A stretch of DNA of 64,000 bases from Desulfuromonas sp. DDH964 (GTDB lineage: Bacteria; Desulfobacterota; Desulfuromonadia; Desulfuromonadales; DDH964), in assembly GCF_001611275.1 (NCBI RefSeq), contig NZ_CP015080.1, positions 3,860,653-3,924,652 of the forward strand. The letters are read 5' to 3'. Shown piece by piece: positions 53,321 to 61,395 of this stretch (position 1 is its first letter; the number at the start of each line of letters is the position of its first letter). The translations under genes and the position numbers were made by a program. Under the pieces are notes generated by a model. The model searched no databases and was not told where the DNA came from. It saw only the letters and a program-made list of their open reading frames with translations.

Positions 53321-53863
53321 TCACCCCTTCTTTAAGGTATCTTCAATTCGATTCAGCTGAGTCCTGAGGCTGCCGTCAAAGAGCCGGCCGCCGATTTCTG
53401 CCTGAAGGCCTCCGAGGAGGGAACTGTCGACCGCCACCGTCAGCTCGACCTGCTTGCCGGTCTGCTGCTGCAGCGATTTGCCGATGGCCTGGCGTTGCTC
53501 CGCGCTGAGGCTCGCTGCTGCCGTCACCCGGGCCCGTACGATGCCGGACAATTCATCGGCCAGGGCACGGTAATCACCGGTAATCAACGCCAGGTACTGC
53601 AGCCGGTCTTTTTCCAGGAGCAGGCCGAGAAAGTTTTTCACGGTTGCCGTGGGTTGCAGACTCGCGAGCAGATCCTCGAGGATCGCCGTCTTCCGGTCCA
53701 TGGGAAAGGAGGGGCTTTCAAGGATCAGCCGCAGCCGATCCTCCCGGGCCAACAGGGCGTTGAACTGCCCCAGCTCCTCGCCAAAACGTTCGATCTGGTT
53801 CTGCTCAGAGGCAAGCCGGACCATCGCCTTGGCGTACCTGCGGGAAATCGCACTGACGCTCAA
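53321..53863 (-). CDS. atpH: ATP synthase delta subunit
   Basis: The 180-residue peripheral-stalk subunit connecting F1 to the b subunits (OSCP family). The N-terminal helical bundle starts ISRRYAKAMVRLASEQNQ, and the conserved C-terminal part has SLLGGLQAEIGGRLFDGSLRTQL. The start overlaps the stop of the b subunit gene by four bases (ATGA), so it is translationally coupled. Confidence 0.95.
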   Translation of the reverse strand: MSVSAISRRYAKAMVRLASEQNQIERFGEELGQFNALLAREDRLRLILESPSFPMDRKTAILEDLLASLQPTATVKNFLGLLLEKDRLQYLALITGDYRALADELSGIVRARVTAAASLSAEQRQAIGKSLQQQTGKQVELTVAVDSSLLGGLQAEIGGRLFDGSLRTQLNRIEDTLKKG

Positions 53864-54456
53864 TGGAGTTCTCCTACCTTTTGCATGTATTCATTGACCA
53901 GGCGGTCCTGATCCTGCGCAGAGAAGCTTTTTTTCAACAGGTCCTCGGCGATCGCCACGGCCATCTGCGCGGCTTCGCGCTGCAGCTCAACCCGGGCCCG
54001 CGCGACTTCGTGGGCCGCACTCCGCTTGGCTTCGGCCTTGATCTTTTCCGCCATCTCCTGGGCGTTGGCGACGATCCGCTTGCTCTCCAGCTCGCCTTCA
54101 CGGCGAATTTCGGCATAGATGGCATCAACCTCGCCGGCGGCCTTGGCCAGCTTCTGGTCGTATTCGGCGAAGCGTGCTTCGGCCTCCTGACGTGCCTGCT
54201 CGGCCTCGGCGAGGGCCTTTTCAATCCCCTCGCGGCGCCCGGCAAGCCCCTTGCGCAACGGCTTGGTGACAAAATAGAGGAGCAGGCCGAGAGTAATCGC
54301 GAAGTTCAGACAGCGATAGAGGAAATCCTTCAGCAATACCCCACCGTCTACGTGGTGTCCTTCACCCCCGGCGGCCAGGGCGACGCTCGCGGCGGCCACA
54401 ACCAGGACGGCAGCGAGTGTGGCAATCATGCCCTTGCGTGGCAGCAGACTTTTCAC
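53860..54456 (-). CDS. atpF: ATP synthase b subunit
   Basis: A 198-residue peripheral-stalk subunit. A predicted N-terminal signal-like hydrophobic segment (residues 8-29, MIATLAAVLVVAAASVALA) precedes the usual membrane helix (FLYRCLNFAITLGLLLYFVTKPL) and a long charged coiled coil. This is the longer of two b-type genes. It starts with GTG at 54456, overlapping the b' stop by four bases; an in-frame ATG at 54429 is the alternative start. Heterodimeric b/b' stalks are known in several bacterial groups. Confidence 0.9.
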   Translation of the reverse strand: MKSLLPRKGMIATLAAVLVVAAASVALAAGGEGHHVDGGVLLKDFLYRCLNFAITLGLLLYFVTKPLRKGLAGRREGIEKALAEAEQARQEAEARFAEYDQKLAKAAGEVDAIYAEIRREGELESKRIVANAQEMAEKIKAEAKRSAAHEVARARVELQREAAQMAVAIAEDLLKKSFSAQDQDRLVNEYMQKVGELH

Positions 54457-54878
54457 AGTGCCCTCCCCAGAACCTTGCCGGCAATCATGCCTGCCAGGCT
54501 ATCGGTTTCCTTTTTCAGGGCCGAACGCGCTGCAGCCGCCTCGGTCGCGACCTGGCCCTTGATCTGTTGCAGATGAGCATTGGCCTCTTCGTGCGCGGCG
54601 CCGAGAATCTTGGCCTCCTGGCCTGCTGCCTGCTTCTTCAACTGGGCCTTTTCCTGCGCCCCTTTCAGCTTGGCTTCCTGCAACTGCTCCTGGTAGGCCG
54701 CCATCTTTGCATCGATCTGCCCGGCAAGTTCCTTGGCCTTGGCGTGGTTCCCCTCGATAGCCTCCCGGCGCTTGGCAAGGATGGCGCGCAGGGGCCGATA
54801 GAGGATGATGTTCAGAACAAACATCAACACCACAAAGTTGAAGAACTGCAGTAAGATAGTCCAGTCAATATTGATCAC
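54453..54878 (-). CDS. ATP synthase b' subunit
   Basis: A 141-residue b-type subunit and the first gene of the operon. The start is GTG at 54878 (VINIDWTILLQF), with GAGAGG seven bases upstream. One membrane helix (residues 5-28) is followed by a coiled coil with KRREAIEGNHAKAKEL and many Gln/Ala/Lys heptads. Together with atpF it gives a b/b' pair. The a and c subunit genes are not in the window, so the Fo genes are split over at least two loci, as in Geobacter relatives. Confidence 0.92.
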   Translation of the reverse strand: MINIDWTILLQFFNFVVLMFVLNIILYRPLRAILAKRREAIEGNHAKAKELAGQIDAKMAAYQEQLQEAKLKGAQEKAQLKKQAAGQEAKILGAAHEEANAHLQQIKGQVATEAAAARSALKKETDSLAGMIAGKVLGRAL

Positions 54879-54913
54879 TACGACACCTCTCGCCAAACCG
54901 GCCTTCGGCCTTC

Positions 54914-54928
54914 GGTATACTGTATACA
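54914..54928 (-). promoter_or_regulatory. GntR-type operator in the ATP synthase leader
   Basis: On the minus strand TGTATACAGTATACC, which matches 14 of 15 bases of the perfect palindrome over the first gntR promoter (44984-44998). It lies about 40 bases downstream of the predicted transcription start and 36 bases before the b' start codon, so bound protein could act as a roadblock. Confidence 0.6.
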
Positions 54929-54973
54929 GCCGTCCCGGGGGTTAAAAATGCCCCAGAAGGGCAAAACAGGAGA

Positions 54974-55002
54974 TAGCTAACATACGAACAGGGTGAAGTC
55001 AA
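54974..55002 (-). promoter_or_regulatory. Possible sigma70 promoter of the ATP synthase operon
   Basis: On the minus strand TTGACT (54997-55002) and TAGCTA (54974-54979) are separated by 17 bases, about 95 bases upstream of the b' start. Confidence 0.6.
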
Positions 55003-55057
55003 GGTCTTTTGTGCCCACAGCGGGGTCACGGCCGGCCATTGGGGACCTGGTTCCAGA

Positions 55058-55450
55058 TCACTTTTTGAGTGCGACCGCTTGCCCCTTTGCGCCATCTGCG
55101 CCCCCATCCGGGGTCTTCATCACCAGGGTGGAATTGAGCAGGACCCCCTCCTCCACCACCAGGACCGGGGTTTCTATATTCCCCTCGACCCGCGCCGGAG
55201 AGCGGAGCTCGACCCGCTGGCTGGCCTTGATGTTCCCCTTGAAGCTGCCACTCAGTATCAGGGTGCCGACGGTCACTTCCGCCTGAACATCGGCCGATTC
55301 GCCGACAATCAACGTGTCCCGCGAATTGATCTCGCCGCGGAAGGTTCCGTCGAGACGAACAATCTCGTTGAACAGCAGCTTGCCCTCAAACTGACTTCCA
55401 GGGCCAAGAAACGCTTTAATTTCGCTCTTCTCTATCGATTCTTTACGCAT
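55058..55450 (-). CDS. Bactofilin (polymer-forming cytoskeletal protein)
   Basis: A 130-residue protein forming non-polar filaments at the membrane. The repetitive beta-helix core is clear: FLGPGSQFEGKLLFNEIVRLDG, FRGEINSRDTLIVGESADVQAEV, GTLILSGSFKGNIKASQRVELRS and VEGNIETPVLVVEEGVLL. Short disordered ends flank it. I start at the ATG at 55450 (MRKESIEKSEIK), with AAGGGG close upstream; an ATG nine codons earlier is the alternative. It lies between parB and the ATP synthase operon. In related bacteria bactofilins organise polar proteins and can interact with ParABS. Confidence 0.9.
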   Translation of the reverse strand: MRKESIEKSEIKAFLGPGSQFEGKLLFNEIVRLDGTFRGEINSRDTLIVGESADVQAEVTVGTLILSGSFKGNIKASQRVELRSPARVEGNIETPVLVVEEGVLLNSTLVMKTPDGGADGAKGQAVALKK

Positions 55451-55504
55451 AATCCCCTTGCCCTTGTTGGTCCACATGGAGAGATGTCCCGCCGTAACGG
55501 CCGA

Positions 55505-56359
55505 TCAGGAAATTTTCAGAACTTCGAGTAAGCGGTCAAGGTCGGTCGGGTTGAAATAGCTGATTTCGATCTTCCCGCCCTTTCCCCGCGGAATGATCTT
55601 CACCTGGGTTCCGAGGGCCCGCTTCAATTCGCCGGCAAGATGAACCAGCTGCGGGTCAGGAGAGGTCTCCTTGGCTTTGGGGCGCCCGCCGGCAACGATA
55701 CTCTTGATGCGCTTGACCAGGGCCTCAGTTTCCCTGACCGAGAGGTGCTTATGCACCACCTGCTGCCGGGCCTCAAGGAGATCCTCCTCCTCTTCCAGCG
55801 AGAGGAGGGCGCGGGCATGTCCCATCGACATGCGGTTGGCGAGGACATCTTCCCGCACCACGTCGGGAAGTCGCAACAGGCGCAAGGCGTTGGCGACGGT
55901 GGAGCGATCCTTGCCGACCCGCTTGGCGACCTCCTCCTGGGAGAGGTCGAAACTTTCAATCAGGTTCCGGTAGGCCTCGGCTTCCTCGATCGGGTTGAGG
56001 TCCTCCCGCTGGATATTTTCGATCAGGGCCACTTCCAGCGCCCAGTCTTCGGAAACATCCTGGATGACCACCGGGATCTCCCGCAGTCCGGCCTTCTGGG
56101 CAGCACGCCAACGGCGTTCACCGGCGATAATCTGGTAATGGTCGCCGAGCTGGCGAACCACAAGGGGCTGAATGACCCCCTTTTCCCGGATCGAAGCAAC
56201 CAGTTCGGCCATCTTGCCGTCATCAAAGGTCTTGCGGGGCTGCCTGCTGTGCGGCTTGAGTTCCTCGATCGGGCAGAGAAAGTACTTCCGCCCCCCTTCA
56301 TGGGAAGCAGAGCTGAGCAGGGCGCCGATCCCTTTGCCGAGCGCCGGTCGTTTAGCCAT
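55505..56359 (-). CDS. parB: Chromosome partitioning protein ParB
   Basis: A 284-residue DNA-binding CTPase that loads at parS and spreads. The N-terminal ALGKGIGALLS precedes the CTP-binding ParB/Srx region with PHSRQPRKTFDD, GVIQPLVVRQ and the GERRWRAAQKAGL motif. The helix-turn-helix is QEEVAKRVGKDRSTVANALRLLRLP, and a C-terminal dimerisation domain ends KIEISYFNPTDLDRLLEVL. The start at 56359 (MAKRPALGKG) overlaps the parA stop by eight bases; the longer frame adds 40 residues of parA. A perfect parS lies 3.5 kb upstream. Confidence 0.96.
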   Translation of the reverse strand: MAKRPALGKGIGALLSSASHEGGRKYFLCPIEELKPHSRQPRKTFDDGKMAELVASIREKGVIQPLVVRQLGDHYQIIAGERRWRAAQKAGLREIPVVIQDVSEDWALEVALIENIQREDLNPIEEAEAYRNLIESFDLSQEEVAKRVGKDRSTVANALRLLRLPDVVREDVLANRMSMGHARALLSLEEEEDLLEARQQVVHKHLSVRETEALVKRIKSIVAGGRPKAKETSPDPQLVHLAGELKRALGTQVKIIPRGKGGKIEISYFNPTDLDRLLEVLKIS

Positions 56360-57125
56360 GAGATTTCCCCGTTTCGATAATTTCCCGCGCCAGCTCCAGA
56401 TAGGCGGTTGCGCCGCGGGAGCTGATATCGTAAAGCAGGACCGGCAGGCCGTGGCTTGGCGCCTCGGAGAGACGGACATTGCGCGGGATAACGCTTTTCA
56501 AAACCTGATCCTCGAAGTGCCGACGGATTTCTTCGCTGACCTGATGCGAGAGGTTGTTGCGGCTGTCGAACATGGTCAGTACGATACCGCGGATTTGGAG
56601 CCCCTGGTTGAGCTCCTTCTGAATCAGGCGAATGGTCTGCATCAACTGACTCAGACCCTCCATCGCGTAGAATTCGCATTGCAACGGAATCAGTACCGCA
56701 TCGGCCGCGGTCAATGCATTGACCGTCAAGAGACCCAGCGAAGGGGGACAATCGATGATCAGGTAGTCGTAGTCATCACGGACTTCAGAGAGAACACTCT
56801 TGAGTTTCTGTTCCCGGGCCAGGGCGCTGACCAGCTCGATTTCGGCGCCAATCAGGTCGGTGTTGGCGGGCAGAATATCGAGGCAAGGCAATTTGCTATG
56901 GATCAGCACATCGCGGGCACTCGCCTCACCGAGCAGGGCGTTGTAGATGGTCAATTCCTGAGACTGCTTATCGACACCGAGACCACTGCTGGCATTCGCC
57001 TGGGGATCCATGTCAATCAACAGCGTCCGCTTTTCGGCGGCGGCCAGGGAGGCGGCCAGATTGACCGAAGTCGTTGTCTTTCCGACCCCCCCTTTTTGAT
57101 TCGCAATGGCAAGAATCTGGCCCAA
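56352..57125 (-). CDS. parA: Chromosome partitioning ATPase ParA (Soj)
   Basis: A 257-residue Walker-type ATPase. The deviant Walker A IANQKGGVGKTTTSVNLAA starts near residue 6. Other landmarks are LLIDMDPQANASSGLG, DYLIIDCPPSLGLLTVNAL and TMFDSRNNLSHQV. The start is TTG at 57125 (LGQILAIANQ), with GAGG seven bases upstream; the longer frame adds 58 residues without family similarity. It has the short N-terminus typical of chromosomal ParA. Co-translated with parB. Confidence 0.95.
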   Translation of the reverse strand: MGQILAIANQKGGVGKTTTSVNLAASLAAAEKRTLLIDMDPQANASSGLGVDKQSQELTIYNALLGEASARDVLIHSKLPCLDILPANTDLIGAEIELVSALAREQKLKSVLSEVRDDYDYLIIDCPPSLGLLTVNALTAADAVLIPLQCEFYAMEGLSQLMQTIRLIQKELNQGLQIRGIVLTMFDSRNNLSHQVSEEIRRHFEDQVLKSVIPRNVRLSEAPSHGLPVLLYDISSRGATAYLELAREIIETGKSHG

Positions 57126-57371
57126 CGCTCTACCTCTTATCGGACGCGAACCTCTCTCGGAAGCAGGCCGCGGGATACCACCAGGAGGTCCCGGCGGGTT
57201 CAGATCTGGGGATTTCTTTGCGACGGAACCGCTTGGACAGCGGGGCCCAAGATTACCATAAACCCCCTGGCCCGCAAAGCAAAAAGCCCCCAAAAACATT
57301 CTAATATCGGGGAGTTCTAGAGAATTTCCAGATTTTGGGGTGGGAGTTCAACCGCACGCCATATCTTGTGG

Positions 57372-58025
57372 TCAAAAGCGCCCAAGCACGATCACGGTTC
57401 GTCGAGCGCCACTCACCGGCAAGGTCAACATGCGACATTCGATGGGAACCAGGCCAAGCTCCGCCAGAACCGGTTCAGCCTGCCGCAACTCACCTTCACC
57501 CTCGGCCCCCTTCATGGCAATTATTCTGCCATCCCGGGCAAGGCAGGGGAGGGCGAGGCGCACAAACTGCTCCAGGGAGGTAAAGGCCCGGGAGACGACC
57601 CGATCGAAACCCGCCCCCAGATCGCTCCGCTGCGGCACTTCCTCGGCTCGACCATGCCAGGCGACAAAACCGTCGAGACCCAACTGCCGCACCAGGTGAC
57701 GCTGAAAAGTTATCTTCTTCAGAACGGCATCGACCGAGAGGACCCGCAACCCTGGCGCGGCCAAACGCAGTGGCAGGCCCGGGAATCCCCCGCCCGAGCC
57801 CAGATCGAGAAGGCGGCCAGTCTGGTCGATATCCCCCAGGATGGTCAGGGAATCAACCAGGTGCTTCTCCAGCGCCTCCTCCGGATCGGTAATTGCCGTA
57901 AGGTTCACCCGTGCCGTCCAGCGCAACAGTTCTTCCTGGAGGCGCAACAGATCTGCCCGTACCGGAAGCGGCAAAACCACCCCGACCCCCAACAGGGATC
58001 GCTCCAGCAGTTGCGTCAAATCCAC
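57372..58025 (-). CDS. rsmG: 16S rRNA (guanine527-N7)-methyltransferase
   Basis: A 217-residue SAM-dependent enzyme (GidB). The SAM-binding GRLLDLGSGGGFPGLPL lies near residue 70, followed by LLSVDA-like LRVLSVDAVLKKITFQRHL, FDRVVSRAFTSLEQF and the KGAEGE segment. It starts with GTG at 58025, two bases after the mnmG stop, the usual coupling of this gene pair. Ribosome site weak. Confidence 0.95.
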   Translation of the reverse strand: MDLTQLLERSLLGVGVVLPLPVRADLLRLQEELLRWTARVNLTAITDPEEALEKHLVDSLTILGDIDQTGRLLDLGSGGGFPGLPLRLAAPGLRVLSVDAVLKKITFQRHLVRQLGLDGFVAWHGRAEEVPQRSDLGAGFDRVVSRAFTSLEQFVRLALPCLARDGRIIAMKGAEGEGELRQAEPVLAELGLVPIECRMLTLPVSGARRTVIVLGRF

Positions 58026-58027
58026 GA

Positions 58028-59896
58028 CTAACCCCGCCGTAACAGTACGGACAAGATCGCTATTGCCGCCGGAGTCACCCCCTGAATCCGTGCTGCCTGC
58101 CCCAGACTCAACGGACGCACCGCCTCGAGTTTCTCCTGGATCTCCGTGGACAGCCCGGGAACCCCGCGGTAGGCGAAGCCGGCTGGAATCTGCACATCCT
58201 CGGTCCGCCGGAAACGCTCCACCTGGTCAACCTGCCTGCGAATATAACCCGCATACTTGACTCCGATTTCGAGCGCCTCCAAAAGCCCCGGGTCGAGGCC
58301 CGCCAGTTCGTCATCCAGAAAGAGCAGATCCTCGATATGGATATGGGGACGGCGCAACAACTCTTCCAGGGTGAGAGCATTATGCAGGCCTTCCACGGCG
58401 AGGCGTGCGGCCGCTGCCTGGTCCCCCGGTGTCAAGCGCTGGCTGCTCAAACGGACCCGGCCTGCCGCCAAGGCATCCTGACGCGCGACAAAGCGTTGCC
58501 AACGGCGGTCGCCGATCAGCCCGATGCGCCGTCCGATCGGCGTGAGTCGCTGGTCAGCGTTATCTTCCCGCAACAACAGGCGATACTCCGCCCGCGAGGT
58601 GAACATCCGGTAGGGCTCCCTGGTCCCCAGGGTGACCAGGTCATCAACCATCACCCCCAGATAGCCCTCATCGCGGCCAATAACCAGTGGCGCTTCCCCC
58701 CGGGCCCGCAAGGCCGCGTTGATACCGGCGAGCAATCCCTGTGCAGCTGCCTCCTCATAGCCCGATGTCCCGTTGATCTGGCCAGCATGGTAAAGGTTTT
58801 CGATCGCTTTCGTTTCCAGGGTCGGCTGCAACTGGCCAGGGTCAACGAAATCATACTCGATCGCGTAGCCAGGGCGCATGATTTCGACCTGCTCGAGACC
58901 AGGAATCGAACGCAGGAATGCCTGCTGGATATCGACCGGCAGGGATGTCGATACGCCGTTGGGGTAGACCTCAGCACAGTCGAGGCCTTCCGGCTCCAGG
59001 AAAATCTGATGCCGCTCCTTCTCAGGGAAACGCACGACCTTGTCCTCGATCGAAGGACAATAGCGCGGACCAACCCCCTCGATGACCCCACTGTAGAGGG
59101 GGGAACGATCGAGCCCAGCGCGGATCAGGTCATGGGTCTGCGCACTGGTCCAGGTAACGTGGCAGGGGACCTGGGGGAGCTGAATCCGCTCCGTGTCGAC
59201 GGAAAAGGGGCGCGGGGGAGAATCTCCCGGTTGGGCCTCAAGGCGCGCGAAGTCGATAGTGTGACGATCGAGGCGTGCCGGTGTCCCGGTCTTCAGACGA
59301 CCGACCGTCAATCCCAAGACCCGCAAGTCATCGGACAACCCCTCCGAAGGAGGCTCCCCTGCGCGTCCACCGGGATAATGGTTGAGGCCGACATGAATCA
59401 GGCCGCGCATAAAGGTTCCCGTGGTCAGAACCACGGTCCGGCCGGCAAACACCACCCCGTCGCGCGTCTCTACTCCCACTACCCGGCCCGCCTCGACCAG
59501 CAACCGGACCACCGCTCCCTGCTTCAGGTCGAGACCTTCCTGGGATTCGACCACCCGCTTCATCTGGGCCGCATACCGATGGCGGTCCGCCTGGGCCCGG
59601 GAGGCGCGCACCGCTGGCCCCTTCCGGGTATTCAAGGTTCGAAACTGAATCCCCGTCGCATCAATAACCCGGGCCATCTCCCCACCCAGAGCATCGATTT
59701 CACGCACCAGGTGCCCCTTGGCGAGGCCACCAATTGCTGGGTTACAGGACATCTGCGCGACCGCATCAAGCCCCAAATTCAGCAACAGCGTACGACACCC
59801 CATACGTGCCGCCGCCAACGCCGCCTCACAACCAGCATGACCGGCACCGACGACAATCACCTGATAGTCTTGACCCAAGGTGGATACTAGGCGCAC
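58028..59896 (-). CDS. mnmG: tRNA uridine-5-carboxymethylaminomethyl modification enzyme MnmG
   Basis: A 622-residue FAD protein that with MnmE modifies U34 of tRNAs. The dinucleotide-binding VIVVGAGHAGCEAALAAARMG is near the N-terminus, followed by MSCNPAIGGLAKGHLVREIDALGG, MKRVVESQ, LTTGTFMRGLIHVG and the second signature GPRYCPSIEDKVVRF. The C-terminus has the conserved YAGYIRRQVDQVERF. It starts with GTG at 59896, with GGGGAG eight bases upstream. parS lies between this gene and mnmE. Confidence 0.97.
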   Translation of the reverse strand: MRLVSTLGQDYQVIVVGAGHAGCEAALAAARMGCRTLLLNLGLDAVAQMSCNPAIGGLAKGHLVREIDALGGEMARVIDATGIQFRTLNTRKGPAVRASRAQADRHRYAAQMKRVVESQEGLDLKQGAVVRLLVEAGRVVGVETRDGVVFAGRTVVLTTGTFMRGLIHVGLNHYPGGRAGEPPSEGLSDDLRVLGLTVGRLKTGTPARLDRHTIDFARLEAQPGDSPPRPFSVDTERIQLPQVPCHVTWTSAQTHDLIRAGLDRSPLYSGVIEGVGPRYCPSIEDKVVRFPEKERHQIFLEPEGLDCAEVYPNGVSTSLPVDIQQAFLRSIPGLEQVEIMRPGYAIEYDFVDPGQLQPTLETKAIENLYHAGQINGTSGYEEAAAQGLLAGINAALRARGEAPLVIGRDEGYLGVMVDDLVTLGTREPYRMFTSRAEYRLLLREDNADQRLTPIGRRIGLIGDRRWQRFVARQDALAAGRVRLSSQRLTPGDQAAAARLAVEGLHNALTLEELLRRPHIHIEDLLFLDDELAGLDPGLLEALEIGVKYAGYIRRQVDQVERFRRTEDVQIPAGFAYRGVPGLSTEIQEKLEAVRPLSLGQAARIQGVTPAAIAILSVLLRRG

Positions 59897-59920
59897 AAAA
59901 CGATCTCCCCAAAAGGATCC

Positions 59921-59936
59921 TGTTTCACGTGAAACA
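59921..59936. promoter_or_regulatory. parS centromere-like site
   Basis: TGTTTCACGTGAAACA is an exact match to the 16-base bacterial parS consensus bound by ParB. It sits in the 45-base gap between mnmE and mnmG, 3.5 kb from parB. No second copy was seen in the window. Confidence 0.95.
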
Positions 59937-59941
59937 CGACC

Positions 59942-61315
59942 CTACTTGCCGACACAAAACCTGGAAAAGATAACTGCCAGAACCTCTTCCGGGGTGGTTT
60001 CCCCGGTAATCTCGCCGAGCGCAGAGAGGGCCTCCCGAAGTTCAAGCGCAAGGAGCTCAGGATCATGGGAGTGGGATACCCCCTCCAGAAAAGCCTCAAG
60101 CCCACGCTGACACCGAACCAGAGCCTCGCGGTGGCGCCGGTCGGATAGAAGCACACCCCCCTCGACATCAATACCTCGTGGCCCGCCGACTATTCCAACA
60201 ATACGGGATCCCAGCTCATCAAGTCCAGCCCCGGTGTGGGAAGAGACAACGACGGCAGGGAGCTCGCGCCAGGGGGGAGCGAGGGGGAGGGTCCCCAGGT
60301 CAGCCTTGTTGACAACCAGGAGAACCGGCTTTCCGGAGCACGCTTCAAGGGACTTTAAATCATCCCCCCCCCGAGGTTGGCTCCCGTCAACGACGACAAG
60401 CACAAGGTCGGCGCCGCGAATCTTGGCAAGGGTGCGCCGGACCCCCTCCACCTCGACCGGGTCCTCACTCTCCCGGATCCCGGCGGTATCAATAACCCGG
60501 AGCGGAAACCCACCGATGACCAGGGGTTCTTCGATCGTATCCCGGGTGGTCCCGGGGATATCGGTGACAATGGCGCGGCTCTCCCCGAGGAGGGCGTTCA
60601 GCAGGGAACTCTTGCCGACATTGGGAGGACCGAGAATCAACAGGGAAAGCCCCTCCTTTAAGGCTCGACCGGCGGCAAATCCCTTTAACATTTCACCCAT
60701 CTCCCTGGCCACGGAGGTCGCCCCTTCTTCAAGGCGCTGCAGGGAGGGGAGGGGAATGTCTTCCTCCGGGAAATCGATCAAGGTCTCCGTTTCGGCGAGG
60801 AGTCCGAGGAGGATTTGGCGAAATTTGAAAAGCTGCCGGGAAAGTTCCCCATCCAGTTGTCGCAGGGCGAGGGTCCCGGCAGCGGCTGACTGCGCCTTGA
60901 TGAGGTCGATAACGGCCTCGGCGCGCGTCAGATCAAGGCGACCGTTGAGAAAGGCACGAAAGGTGAACTCGCCAGGCTGGGCGAGGCGGGCGCCACCGTC
61001 CACCAGCAGGTCGAGGATCCGTCCGACCAGGATGGGTCCACCATGACAGTGGATCTCGGCCACATCTTCCCGGGTAAAGGTGCGCGGAGCACGCATCAGG
61101 ACGGCCAGGACCTCGTCGACCGGTTCTCCATCCAGATCGAAAATGTGACCATGATAGAGATGATGGGAAGAGAAGGGACAGTTGTTGCCGGATGGAACGA
61201 AGAAGCGGCGCAGAAGGGTTTCAGCGTCACTACCGGAAAGACGAATAATAGCCACCCCCCCCTCGCCAGGAGGGGTGGCCGGACCGACAATCGTATCTCC
61301 ACCGCGCTTAAGCAT
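59942..61315 (-). CDS. mnmE: tRNA modification GTPase MnmE
   Basis: A 457-residue GTPase partnering MnmG. The N-terminal folate-binding domain starts DTIVGPATPPGEGGVAIIRLSG. The GTPase domain has GPPNVGKSSLLNALLG (P-loop), DIPGTTRDTIEE, DTAGIRESEDPVEVEG and NKAD. The C-terminus ends in the invariant FCIGK-type sequence, here IFSRFCVGK, whose Cys is needed for modification. AGGGA lies three bases before the start at 61315. The jag gene usually found between yidC and mnmE is absent. Confidence 0.97.
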   Translation of the reverse strand: MLKRGGDTIVGPATPPGEGGVAIIRLSGSDAETLLRRFFVPSGNNCPFSSHHLYHGHIFDLDGEPVDEVLAVLMRAPRTFTREDVAEIHCHGGPILVGRILDLLVDGGARLAQPGEFTFRAFLNGRLDLTRAEAVIDLIKAQSAAAGTLALRQLDGELSRQLFKFRQILLGLLAETETLIDFPEEDIPLPSLQRLEEGATSVAREMGEMLKGFAAGRALKEGLSLLILGPPNVGKSSLLNALLGESRAIVTDIPGTTRDTIEEPLVIGGFPLRVIDTAGIRESEDPVEVEGVRRTLAKIRGADLVLVVVDGSQPRGGDDLKSLEACSGKPVLLVVNKADLGTLPLAPPWRELPAVVVSSHTGAGLDELGSRIVGIVGGPRGIDVEGGVLLSDRRHREALVRCQRGLEAFLEGVSHSHDPELLALELREALSALGEITGETTPEEVLAVIFSRFCVGK

Positions 61316-61395
61316 GGGTCCCTGCCCGAATCACTCCGTTCAGCCGAAGACTGCGGGTGTTAATCCAGGAACACCCTCGAAAACCGAAACGGGAT

